Source: Sphingomonas psychrotolerans
GTDB lineage: Bacteria; Pseudomonadota; Alphaproteobacteria; Sphingomonadales; Sphingomonadaceae
Assembly: GCF_002796605.1 (NCBI RefSeq)
Contig: NZ_CP024923.1
Location: forward strand, 3,293,501-3,357,500
DNA: 64,000 nt
Direction: 5' to 3'
The stretch's first letter is position 1, and every line of letters starts with the position of its first letter. A program made the translations under genes and the position numbers. This document shows, piece after piece, positions 54,169 through 60,728 of the stretch. A model generated the notes under the pieces. The model worked only from the letters and a program-made list of their open reading frames with translations. It did not search any database and had not been told where the DNA came from.

Positions 54169-54702
54169 CTATGCGCGGCGCAACATCGTTTCAGCCAGTA
54201 ACAGCAGCAGCTTCACGTCGATGGCGAGCCCCTCGGCCCGCTTCTGTGCGACAAAGGCGGGGACCTCGGCCAGCGCGACGCGGTGGACGACGATATCCTC
54301 GCCCGCGACGCCGCCGCCTTCGCTCACCTTGGTCAAGCCCGTAGCGCGCACCAGCGTGAAGCCTTCGCTGACCATCCCGGGCGAGGAGTGGAAATAGCCC
54401 AGCGCCTCGACCGTCTCGCAGCGATAGCCGGTTTCCTCCTCGAGCTCGCGGCGGGCGGCATCGAGCGCGGTATCGCCGTCATGCTCGTCGCCGATCAACC
54501 CTGCCGGAAGCTCAAGGCAGCGCTGGCCCAGCGGCACGCGATGTTGCTCGACGAGCAGGACGTGATCCTCGTCGTCGATCGCCACGATCACCGCCGCCTG
54601 GATGTTGCGGGCGCGGGAGACGAACTCCCATTTGCCCTGCCGCCTTGCCACGATCCATTTGCCTTGCCAGACGGTTTCGACCGGCTCTTCCGGAGTGCTC
54701 AT
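54169..54702 (-). CDS. NUDIX hydrolase (ADP-ribose pyrophosphatase-like)
   Basis: A 177-residue Nudix enzyme. The Nudix box is the GLIGDEHDGD to ARRELEEETGY segment, and the N-terminal GKWEFVSRARNIQAAVIVAI plus LVEQHRVPLGQRCLELPAG fit the ADP-ribose or nucleoside-sugar subgroup. The ATG overlaps the stop of the TPM protein by four bases. It ends the five-gene LemA-TPM operon, an unusual partner for it. Confidence 0.88.
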   Translation of the reverse strand: MSTPEEPVETVWQGKWIVARRQGKWEFVSRARNIQAAVIVAIDDEDHVLLVEQHRVPLGQRCLELPAGLIGDEHDGDTALDAARRELEEETGYRCETVEALGYFHSSPGMVSEGFTLVRATGLTKVSEGGGVAGEDIVVHRVALAEVPAFVAQKRAEGLAIDVKLLLLLAETMLRRA

Positions 54703-55367
54703 AATTCGATCAGCCGGTCGGGAAGCTCGTTCGTGTCGCCTTCGCTGCGCGGAAAATGCTCGGCGAGCACCTTGCCGATCTGGGCGACCGCTTCGGCGAG
54801 ACCATCGCCCGGTCTGCCATCTTTCACCGCGGCGATCAGCGCCGCCATCGCCTCGCCCCACACTTCCGCGCTCACCTTCGAGTGGATCGATTCTTCGGCG
54901 ATGATCTCCGCGCGATGCTCGGCAAGCGAAAGGTAGAGGAGCACGCCGGTTGCCGCCTTGGTGCGCTTTTCGGCGGCGGTGCGGAACAGCGCCATCGCGC
55001 GGGCGTGCACCCGCCGCGTCCTCGTCGCGCCCGGGGTCAGCGCGATCCGCAGCGCATCGCGCGCGAGGAGGACGCGGACGACGAGGAAGGTGAGCGCCAT
55101 CAGGATCAGCGCGAAAGTGAGATACCAATGCGGCGGCGTTTCCGACCAGGCATCGACGAGCAGCGCGTGGAGCCATGCGACCGGCCCCGGCTGCCACGCG
55201 AGCAGCGCCAGCACGAACAGCATCGCGAGCACGGCCCAATGGAGCGCGACGTCGTGATAGGCGTCGGAACGGCCGGCGACGACCGTGACGATCTCGCCAT
55301 CGGTCGACTGTTCGGCCTGCGAGACCGCTGCGGTGACCCGCGCATGATCGGCTTTGGTCAATCGCAT
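54699..55367 (-). CDS. TPM domain membrane protein (C-terminal variant)
   Basis: A 222-residue protein. The N-terminal TPM-like part (ADHARVTAAVSQAEQSTDGE, IVTVVAGRSDAYHDVALHWA) leads into two membrane helices (LHWAVLAMLFVLALLAW and TFALILMALTFLVVRVLL) and a helical cytoplasmic end with KVSAEVWGEAMAALIAAVKD. Its ATG shares one base with the upstream TPM stop (TGATG). Fourth gene of the LemA operon. Confidence 0.82.
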   Translation of the reverse strand: MRLTKADHARVTAAVSQAEQSTDGEIVTVVAGRSDAYHDVALHWAVLAMLFVLALLAWQPGPVAWLHALLVDAWSETPPHWYLTFALILMALTFLVVRVLLARDALRIALTPGATRTRRVHARAMALFRTAAEKRTKAATGVLLYLSLAEHRAEIIAEESIHSKVSAEVWGEAMAALIAAVKDGRPGDGLAEAVAQIGKVLAEHFPRSEGDTNELPDRLIEL

Positions 55368-56245
55368 CACCAGCTCCCCGAGGCGCCACCGCCTCCGAAC
55401 GATCCACCGCCCCCGGAGAAGCCGCCTCCCCCACCGCCGTCGCCCCAGCCGCCGCCATCGCCGCCACCCCAGCCGGAGGAGCCGCCGCCGTGGCCGGCGT
55501 TGCGGCCGATCTCGTTGGCGATGCTCCACAGGATGATCGGCAGCGCACCGCCGTCATTGCTGCGATAGCTGCGTGCGCCCCACGGTCCCTTGCGGCGCCG
55601 GCCTCCGAACCCGCGCGCGAGCATCGGCAACAGCACGAAGAGGAAGATGATTCCCCAGAACAGCAAGCCGAAGGGGAAGCCGCCACCGCCGCCGGCGCGG
55701 CGCGGCTTGCTCTGCGCCTGCTTGTCGGCGGCCGCCTTGGCGCGCGCCTCCGCGGCTTCGAGCGGCAGCTTCATCTGCTCGGCAACTGCGTTGGCACCGG
55801 CGACGATGCCGCCGGCCATATCGCCGGCCTTGAAACGGGGAAGGATCGTTTCGTTGATGATGGTGCTCGACATCGCGTCGGTCATGATCGGTTCGAGCCC
55901 ATAGCCGACTTCGATCCGCACCTTGCGCTCTTTGGGCGCGACGATCAGCAGGATCCCGTTATTGGCGTCCTTTTGTCCGATTCCCCAGGCGCGTCCGAGC
56001 TGATAGCCGTAATCGGCGATGTCATAGCCCTGCAGATCGGGGATCGTGGCGACGACGAACTGGCGCGTGGTCGCCTTGTTGATATCCTCGGCGAGGCTGG
56101 TGACCTCGGCCTTCTGGACATCGGTTAGCAGATTGGCGGCGTCGACCACGGGTTCGCGCTCGCGCTTTGGGAAATTGGGCTGCGCCTGCACCGTGACGGG
56201 TATGGCGAGCAGCAACAAGGCAAGCAGATAACGCAGGATGTTCAT
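55367..56245 (-). CDS. TPM domain protein with glycine-rich C-terminus
   Basis: A 292-residue protein. A signal peptide (cleavage near VQAQ) is followed by a TPM phosphatase-like domain with VVDAANLLTDVQKAEVTSLA and YDIADYGYQLGRAWGIGQKD, then a hydrophobic helix (LLFWGIIFLFVLLPML) and a tail of repeated glycine runs with Trp and Ser. This is the common LemA-operon TPM layout (YgcG type), tied to membrane-associated stress or PSII repair in other lineages. It overlaps the upstream TPM gene (ATGA). Confidence 0.88.
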   Translation of the reverse strand: MNILRYLLALLLLAIPVTVQAQPNFPKREREPVVDAANLLTDVQKAEVTSLAEDINKATTRQFVVATIPDLQGYDIADYGYQLGRAWGIGQKDANNGILLIVAPKERKVRIEVGYGLEPIMTDAMSSTIINETILPRFKAGDMAGGIVAGANAVAEQMKLPLEAAEARAKAAADKQAQSKPRRAGGGGGFPFGLLFWGIIFLFVLLPMLARGFGGRRRKGPWGARSYRSNDGGALPIILWSIANEIGRNAGHGGGSSGWGGGDGGGWGDGGGGGGFSGGGGSFGGGGASGSW

Positions 56246-56736
56246 TCTGTGATCTCGCGAAGGATGGCGTTGCTGCCCGCGACGATGCCGTCGGCCATAT
56301 GCTGGTCGCGGAAGCGCGGCAGGATGGTATCGTCCATGATGATGCCTGCCTCTTGGTCGGTAAGCGCCTTCGTCAGGCCGTCGGCAACTTCGATCCGCGC
56401 CTTGTGCTCGTTCGGCGCGACGATCAGCAGAACGCTGTCGTCGCCACCCTTTCGCCCGATTCCCCACCAATTGCCGAGCGCCCGGCCATAGTCTTCGATC
56501 GATTTGCCGCCCAGACTATTCACCGTCACGACGACGAACTGATGTTTCGACTGCGCCTCGGCGTTCGCGATACGTGCCGCCAGTTGCGCCTCTATGGCGG
56601 GCGGGAGCAGATCGGCGGTATCCACGACACACCCCGCCAGCGCCGGGAAATCATAGCCGGCAGGAGGCGCCCTGGAGGGCGCGGCAGCGTTGCATGCTGC
56701 CAGCGCCCCGCAAAGCAGAAGCGCTATCGGAATCAG
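56242..56736 (-). CDS. TPM domain lipoprotein (probable CTG start)
   Basis: A 164-residue TPM protein if it starts at the CTG at 56736. That CTG overlaps the lemA stop (CTGA), exactly as the ATGA overlaps elsewhere in this operon, and gives a lipoprotein signal MIPIALLLCGALAACNAA. The next start, GTG 56625, would remove the signal and the first strand (VVDTADLLPPAIEAQLAARI). The domain continues with YGRALGNWWGIGRKGGDDSV and LPRFRDQHMADGIVAGSNAI. It is the second gene after lemA. Confidence 0.8.
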   Translation of the reverse strand: MIPIALLLCGALAACNAAAPSRAPPAGYDFPALAGCVVDTADLLPPAIEAQLAARIANAEAQSKHQFVVVTVNSLGGKSIEDYGRALGNWWGIGRKGGDDSVLLIVAPNEHKARIEVADGLTKALTDQEAGIIMDDTILPRFRDQHMADGIVAGSNAILREITE

Positions 56737-57317
56737 CTGCCGTTCCCGAAGTCGACCGTCGGCGCCTTGTCCGCCCCGGCCTGCGCCTGGAACGGGGTCA
56801 TCGGTTTCGAGCCGTAGAAGATCTTGGCGCCGACCGCGTCGGGGAAGGTGCGGATGCGGGTGTTATAGGCCTGCACTGCGGTGTTGTAGTCGCGGATCGA
56901 GATCGCGATGCGATTCTCGGTGCCTTCGAGCTGGTCCATCAGCGTCTTGAAATTGCCTTGGCTCTGCAGCTGCGGATAGGCTTCCTGCAGTCGCTGGAGC
57001 GACAGCGACAGGCCGTTCTGGGCCTGGTTGAACGCCGATACCTTGGCCGGATCGGTGAGGTCGTCTCCGCTCACTTGAATCTGGGTCGCCCGCGCGCGCG
57101 CGCTGACCACGTCGTTGAGGATCTTGCCCTCGGATCCGGCGGCGCCCTTCACCGTTGCGACGAGATTCGGAATCAGGTCGGCACGGCGCTGATAATTGGT
57201 CTGGACGTCGGCCCAGCGCGCCTTGGCGTTTTCCTCGGCGGTTGGCACGCTGTTGAGCCCGCAGGCTGAGAGCAGAACGGCGCCGGCTAGCGCGAATGCG
57301 GCACGAAACTTGATCAC
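56733..57317 (-). CDS. LemA family lipoprotein
   Basis: A 194-residue protein with a signal and lipobox LLSAC, then the LemA helical domain: ENAKARWADVQTNYQRRADL, IPNLVATVKGAAGSEGKILN and IRDYNTAVQAYNTRIRTFPD. The GTG start at 57317 has GGAGG nine bases upstream. It heads lemA-TPM-TPM-TPM-NUDIX. Members of this family are linked to envelope stress or phosphate signalling in other bacteria, but the molecular role is not established. Confidence 0.9.
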   Translation of the reverse strand: MIKFRAAFALAGAVLLSACGLNSVPTAEENAKARWADVQTNYQRRADLIPNLVATVKGAAGSEGKILNDVVSARARATQIQVSGDDLTDPAKVSAFNQAQNGLSLSLQRLQEAYPQLQSQGNFKTLMDQLEGTENRIAISIRDYNTAVQAYNTRIRTFPDAVGAKIFYGSKPMTPFQAQAGADKAPTVDFGNGS

Positions 57318-57434
57318 CTTGTTGATCCTCCGGATCTTGGTCGAGAAGTGTCTTATACGACGGCAACACTGGAGCCCGAAAGCGAAATCGGACATGGAAC
57401 GACGAGGAACGGTTGTGGAGGGAGGTTTGTGCCC

Positions 57435-57860
57435 ATGTGGAAGGAATTCCGGACGTTCATCGCGCGCGGCAACGTGCTCGATCTCGCGGTGGGCGTGATC
57501 ATCGGCGCCGCATTCGGCACGATCACCAAATCGCTGACCGACGATCTGATCATGCCAGTGATCGGCGCGCTCTTCGGGGGGCTCGATTTCTCGAGCTATT
57601 TCATCAAGCTGGGCGCGGTGCCTGCGGGCTATACCGGCTCGCTGAGCGATTATGCGGCGTTGAAGGCGGCGGGCGTGCCGTTGCTCGGATTCGGGCAGTT
57701 CGTCACGGTGGTGATCAATTTCCTGATCCTCGCTTTCCTGATCTTCCTGTTGGTGCGTTTCGCCAATCGAGTGTTGCGCCGCGAAGAAGAGGCGGCGGTC
57801 GATCCGGTGGAAGTCGAGTTGCTGCGCGAGATCCGCGACGAGCTGAAGAAGCGGCCATGA
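57435..57860 (+). CDS. mscL: Large-conductance mechanosensitive channel MscL
   Basis: A 141-residue channel subunit: MWKEFRTFIARGNVLDLAVG with the N-terminal amphipathic helix, then VIIGAAFGTITKSLTDDLIM (TM1) and the second helix INFLILAFLIFLLVRFANRV. It opens when membrane tension rises on hypo-osmotic shock. GGAGG lies nine bases before the ATG. The stop overlaps the DUF4272 gene (ATGA). It is divergent from lemA. Confidence 0.96.
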   Translation: MWKEFRTFIARGNVLDLAVGVIIGAAFGTITKSLTDDLIMPVIGALFGGLDFSSYFIKLGAVPAGYTGSLSDYAALKAAGVPLLGFGQFVTVVINFLILAFLIFLLVRFANRVLRREEEAAVDPVEVELLREIRDELKKRP

Positions 57861-58612
57861 GCTGGTTCCGCAAGTTGCTGGGCGGCACGCCCACACCCGC
57901 GCCCGCAGAACCTCCGAAGCGCCTCCAGCCACTGCTGAGCGTCCAGTTGCCGCCAAGCGAACCGGGCCAGCTCTATGGCGACCAAGTTGCGCGCAAGCAA
58001 TTCATGGAGGCGCTGCTCTCCAACGAAGGCGTACGAGTCAATCCCCACCTTCCGGCGATCGAAAGCGAGGCCGAGGTTACGCTGCGTACCCCCGAGGAAG
58101 TGGCCGGCCGGCTGCTTGCGCTGGCGATCGTCGCAGTCAAGGGAGAGGGCCTCGATCAGGAAACGGTCGATGCCATCGCCGAAGAGCGCGGCGTGCTGCC
58201 GTTGCTCTCCCCCAAAGAGCACGCGTTCATCGCAGAGAATCCGCCGAGCGAGCACGACCGCCTGCAGTTCAGTTGGCGTTATGAAGCGGCATGGGTGCTG
58301 TTCTGGGCCTTGGGATGGGACGAATCGCCGGTGCTCGGGCTGCCGCGCGCGATCTGCGACGTGCCGCGGCTGGCGGGGACGGTGCGCGATACGCCGGACC
58401 TGGCGGCTCGCGGCCTGCGCTCGGCGAACGACATCCTCAACGAGGCCGATCTGATCTATCGCTGCCACTGGGCGGTACGGCAGGCATCGATCGACGGCGA
58501 AGTGCCCTCCGGCGGTCTGGAACCCGGCGTGACAATGGAACGGCATCACGCACTCAACTGGCTGATTCGCTACAACGATGCCGAATGGGACGAAGTCTCC
58601 ACCGACACGTGA
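57857..58612 (+). CDS. DUF4272 domain protein
   Basis: A 251-residue protein. The DUF4272 core is RLQFSWRYEAAWVLFWALGW, ESPVLGLPRAICDVPRL and LNEADLIYRCHWAVRQASID with EGVTMERHHALNWLIRY-type ending. The N-terminus is Pro-rich. It overlaps mscL by four bases, so it is cotranscribed with a mechanosensitive channel. Function is unknown. Confidence 0.88.
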   Translation: MSWFRKLLGGTPTPAPAEPPKRLQPLLSVQLPPSEPGQLYGDQVARKQFMEALLSNEGVRVNPHLPAIESEAEVTLRTPEEVAGRLLALAIVAVKGEGLDQETVDAIAEERGVLPLLSPKEHAFIAENPPSEHDRLQFSWRYEAAWVLFWALGWDESPVLGLPRAICDVPRLAGTVRDTPDLAARGLRSANDILNEADLIYRCHWAVRQASIDGEVPSGGLEPGVTMERHHALNWLIRYNDAEWDEVSTDT

Positions 58613-58615
58613 ACG

Positions 58616-59047
58616 TCAGGCCGCGGCAAGTTCCTCGGCGACGGCATCGGCGAGGCTGGTACCGTCGAGGATGCGCGCGGTCTCGTCGCGGACGCGCGCC
58701 ATTGCTTGGCGGATCGCGCAGGTCGCTTCGTCCCTGCAATCGTTGCACGACCGATAAGCGGTGCGGCTGACGCAGGGGACCAAAGCGAGCGGACCTTCGA
58801 TCACGCGGATGATCTCGCCGAGCGAGATCAGATGCGGCGGGCGGGCGAGGCGATAGCCGCCCATCTTGCCGCGGGTCGACAGCAGGAAGCCCGCCTCGCG
58901 CAGATCGGCGAGGATGAGTTCGAGGAATTTGCGCGGTACATTGGCTTCGGCGGCGATGCGGTTCATCGGCACAGGTCCGGTCGCAGCTTGCTGCTGGGTG
59001 AGGAAAAGCATCGCGCGAAGCGCGTAGCGGGACCGCTGGGTCAACAT
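58616..59047 (-). CDS. Rrf2 family transcriptional regulator
   Basis: A 143-residue winged-helix protein. The HTH is VPMNRIAAEANVPRKFLELI with wing LLSTRGKMGGYRLARPPHLI. Cysteines at 92, 101, 104 and 110 (PCVSRTAYRSCNDCRDEATC) correspond to the IscR/NsrR cluster region, so it probably binds a 2Fe-2S or 4Fe-4S cluster. The spacing does not identify the subtype. No suf/isc or NO-detoxification gene is adjacent. It is convergent with the DUF4272 gene and divergent from ssrA. Confidence 0.9.
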   Translation of the reverse strand: MLTQRSRYALRAMLFLTQQQAATGPVPMNRIAAEANVPRKFLELILADLREAGFLLSTRGKMGGYRLARPPHLISLGEIIRVIEGPLALVPCVSRTAYRSCNDCRDEATCAIRQAMARVRDETARILDGTSLADAVAEELAAA

Positions 59048-59134
59048 TATGCACCCTCCATGCCAAGCCGAGGCTTCGGTGTGAACCCCCTAGAGGCTGC
59101 AACCTGACCTTTTCATTAAGCGAAGAGCACCCTA

Positions 59135-59410
59135 TATGGGTCTTGCCGGGTTCGCCCGGCTATGGGGATAAACGACGGCGTGCAATAGGCGCAGCGGACC
59201 CGGGGGCAGTACCCGGCGGCTCCACCATAAGTGGTGGTGTATCTGGACACCGTTTCTGACGGGGCCGAACCAGGATCGACGTGTGTTGAAAAGCGCCGAC
59301 TATCTCTCAGCGTGGGCCACTGTGACGGTCTGAAACACAAGTGCCAACGATAACGAAGCACTCGCTATTGCGGCGTAACCCCACGGCTTAACGGCCTAAG
59401 GTTATTCTAA
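59135..59410 (+). ncRNA. ssrA: Permuted two-piece tmRNA
   Basis: The 3' half (acceptor piece) comes first: a UUCG hairpin GCCGGG-TTCG-CCCGGC at 59145-59160, then a T-arm-like sequence ending GGCGGCTCCACCA at about 59226. After a short spacer the 5' half begins GGGGCCG at 59261, which pairs with CGGCTCC to form the acceptor stem. The tag is read from 59343: ANDNEALAIAA followed by TAA (59376-59378). This circular permutation is the alphaproteobacterial tmRNA form. Outer ends are approximate. Confidence 0.9.
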
Positions 59411-59426
59411 AATGCGCGGTTGGACC

Positions 59427-59482
59427 GCACCGGGCAACAGAAGCGGATTCCAGCGGTACGGGGGGCACCGGGCAACAGAAGC
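59427..59482. repeat. 18-base direct repeat pair downstream of ssrA
   Basis: GCACCGGGCAACAGAAGC occurs at 59427-59444 and again, identical, at 59465-59482 (period 38). It begins just after the tmRNA end. The 590 bases from 59411 to 59988 contain this repeat, one possible small ORF (59651-59824) and a terminator at the end; no larger gene is convincing. Confidence 0.7.
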
Positions 59483-59650
59483 TCCCCACTTTCGCTTTGG
59501 ATGATCGATTGCGGCACGCCGCGCGCGCCCTGCTGCTCGCGTCAAGCGAAGACCGGGCGGCAGTCAGGGATCGCCGCCCGGCCAAGACCCCGGAAAGCAG
59601 AGCCCTCGGAACCTCATTCACTGATATACGCGAGGGTGGACAACGGAATG

Positions 59651-59824
59651 CTAGCGATGGCTTCCGGGAAACTGCCGTACGGGTTTGCCGCACTCGCGCG
59701 TGCCGGCACGCGGCCGCGGCGCCGCGGGCTTCGGGCGATAGTCGGGATCGCCGCCACTCGGCAGCCTGTCCGGAAGCATCGCATCGCGAGCAAGCAGGCG
59801 CGCAAAGCGCTTCAGCGAACACAT
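59651..59824 (-). CDS. Possible small basic protein
   Basis: A 57-codon frame starting MCSLKRFARLLARDAMLPDR and ending CGKPVRQFPGSHR, Arg/Pro-rich, with GGTGGG just upstream of the ATG. Protein-like composition and a sensible start are the only support. It lies between the tmRNA repeat and the beta-barrel gene. No family recognised. Confidence 0.3.
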   Translation of the reverse strand: MCSLKRFARLLARDAMLPDRLPSGGDPDYRPKPAAPRPRAGTRECGKPVRQFPGSHR

Positions 59825-59935
59825 AATCCCACCCGTTTTTTGCGACCTTTCGGGGCACAGCGCGCTCGCCCCGACGGCGTTCCGCCATATTCGCGGTTAA
59901 CGCGGCGAATGGTGACGGCCGAGGGGTTGGATAGA

Positions 59936-59962
59936 AAAAGGGGCCCGGTTTCCCGGACCCCC
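59936..59962 (-). terminator. Intrinsic terminator after the beta-barrel gene
   Basis: On the minus strand a GGGG...CCCC stem with CGG-GAAA-CCG at its top is followed by TTTTT. It lies 26 bases after the stop at 59989. The core is nearly identical to the pnp terminator at 60677-60705. Confidence 0.75.
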
Positions 59963-59988
59963 TCGCAGCTCGATCCGGCACGATCCGC

Positions 59989-60540
59989 TCAGAAGCGGAT
60001 ACCGACGCCACCCGCGACCTGGCGGCGCTGGAGATTGATGTCGTAGAACTTGCCGTAATCGGCATAGCTGCCCTCGACGAAGCCGTAGAATTTGCCGAGC
60101 CCGAACTCGAAGCCGAGGCTGCCCTGAATGCCGCTCTTGCTTTCAGAGACGCTCGCGCCGCCGCTGCTCGCCTCGAACTCGATGCTGGCATAGCCGGCTT
60201 TGGCATAGATCAGGCCGCGCTGGCCGACGATGACGCCGATGCGGCCGCCAACGCTCAGATTGCCCTTCTCGCCAAGGCAATCTCCGCCGTCGCAGAGCTC
60301 CACGCTGGAGAATTCGTAGTTCGCATAGGGTCCGACGACGACCTTGTTCGCCTTGAAATCGAATCCGATCTCGCCGCCATAGGATAGGGCGCTGCCAATC
60401 TTGTAGACGTCATTGTCCTCGCTGACGGTCGGCGTTTCGTAGCCGATGCGCGCCTCGATGCGGGCACCGTCGAAATCCTGCGCCGCAGCCACGCCGGGCA
60501 CGCATGCGATCGCAGCAGCAATCCCCCAAATCTTCTTCAT
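59989..60540 (-). CDS. Outer-membrane beta-barrel protein
   Basis: A 183-residue protein with a signal peptide (MKKIWGIAAAIACVPGVAAA) and an eight-stranded barrel pattern: ARIEARIGYETPTVSEDN, GGEIGFDFKANKVVVGPYAN, LIYAKAGYASIEFEASSG and the ending RRQVAGGVGIRF, with a C-terminal Phe. A loop has a cysteine pair (LCDGGDCLG). It is the OmpA/attachment-type small barrel. GGGGGG lies upstream of the ATG at 60540. Role unknown. Confidence 0.85.
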   Translation of the reverse strand: MKKIWGIAAAIACVPGVAAAQDFDGARIEARIGYETPTVSEDNDVYKIGSALSYGGEIGFDFKANKVVVGPYANYEFSSVELCDGGDCLGEKGNLSVGGRIGVIVGQRGLIYAKAGYASIEFEASSGGASVSESKSGIQGSLGFEFGLGKFYGFVEGSYADYGKFYDINLQRRQVAGGVGIRF

Positions 60541-60676
60541 CCCGTCCCCCCAATATTGAATTGAATGCCCGTGAAACTGGCATCCTCGCCGTCCAGAGGA
60601 CGCGAAGCCCGCCACAACGGCGCGACGCCCCTAATAAAGGACGTGGCTACGGTCCACTGATTTCGGTAGCGGAACG

Positions 60677-60705
60677 AAAAAGGGGCCCGGTTTCCCGAGC
60701 CCCTT
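60677..60705 (-). terminator. Intrinsic terminator after pnp
   Basis: On the minus strand GGGGC-T-CGG-GAAA-CCG-GGCCCC is followed by TTTTTC, 24 bases after the pnp stop. It shares CGGGAAACCGGGCCCCTTTT with the terminator at 59936-59962. Confidence 0.8.
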
Positions 60706-60728
60706 CTTAGTCTGGCTTTGAACCCGAC

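Noticed and set aside
59427..59482. Attachment site of an element inserted at ssrA
   Set aside because: tmRNA genes are common targets, but the repeats are 38 bases apart, lie outside the mature RNA and no integrase is present.
59388..60206. A 272-codon minus-strand frame across the ssrA repeat, a terminator and the barrel gene
   Set aside because: It crosses a terminator and the 3' end of a real gene in another frame, and has low-complexity Ala/Arg/Ser content.
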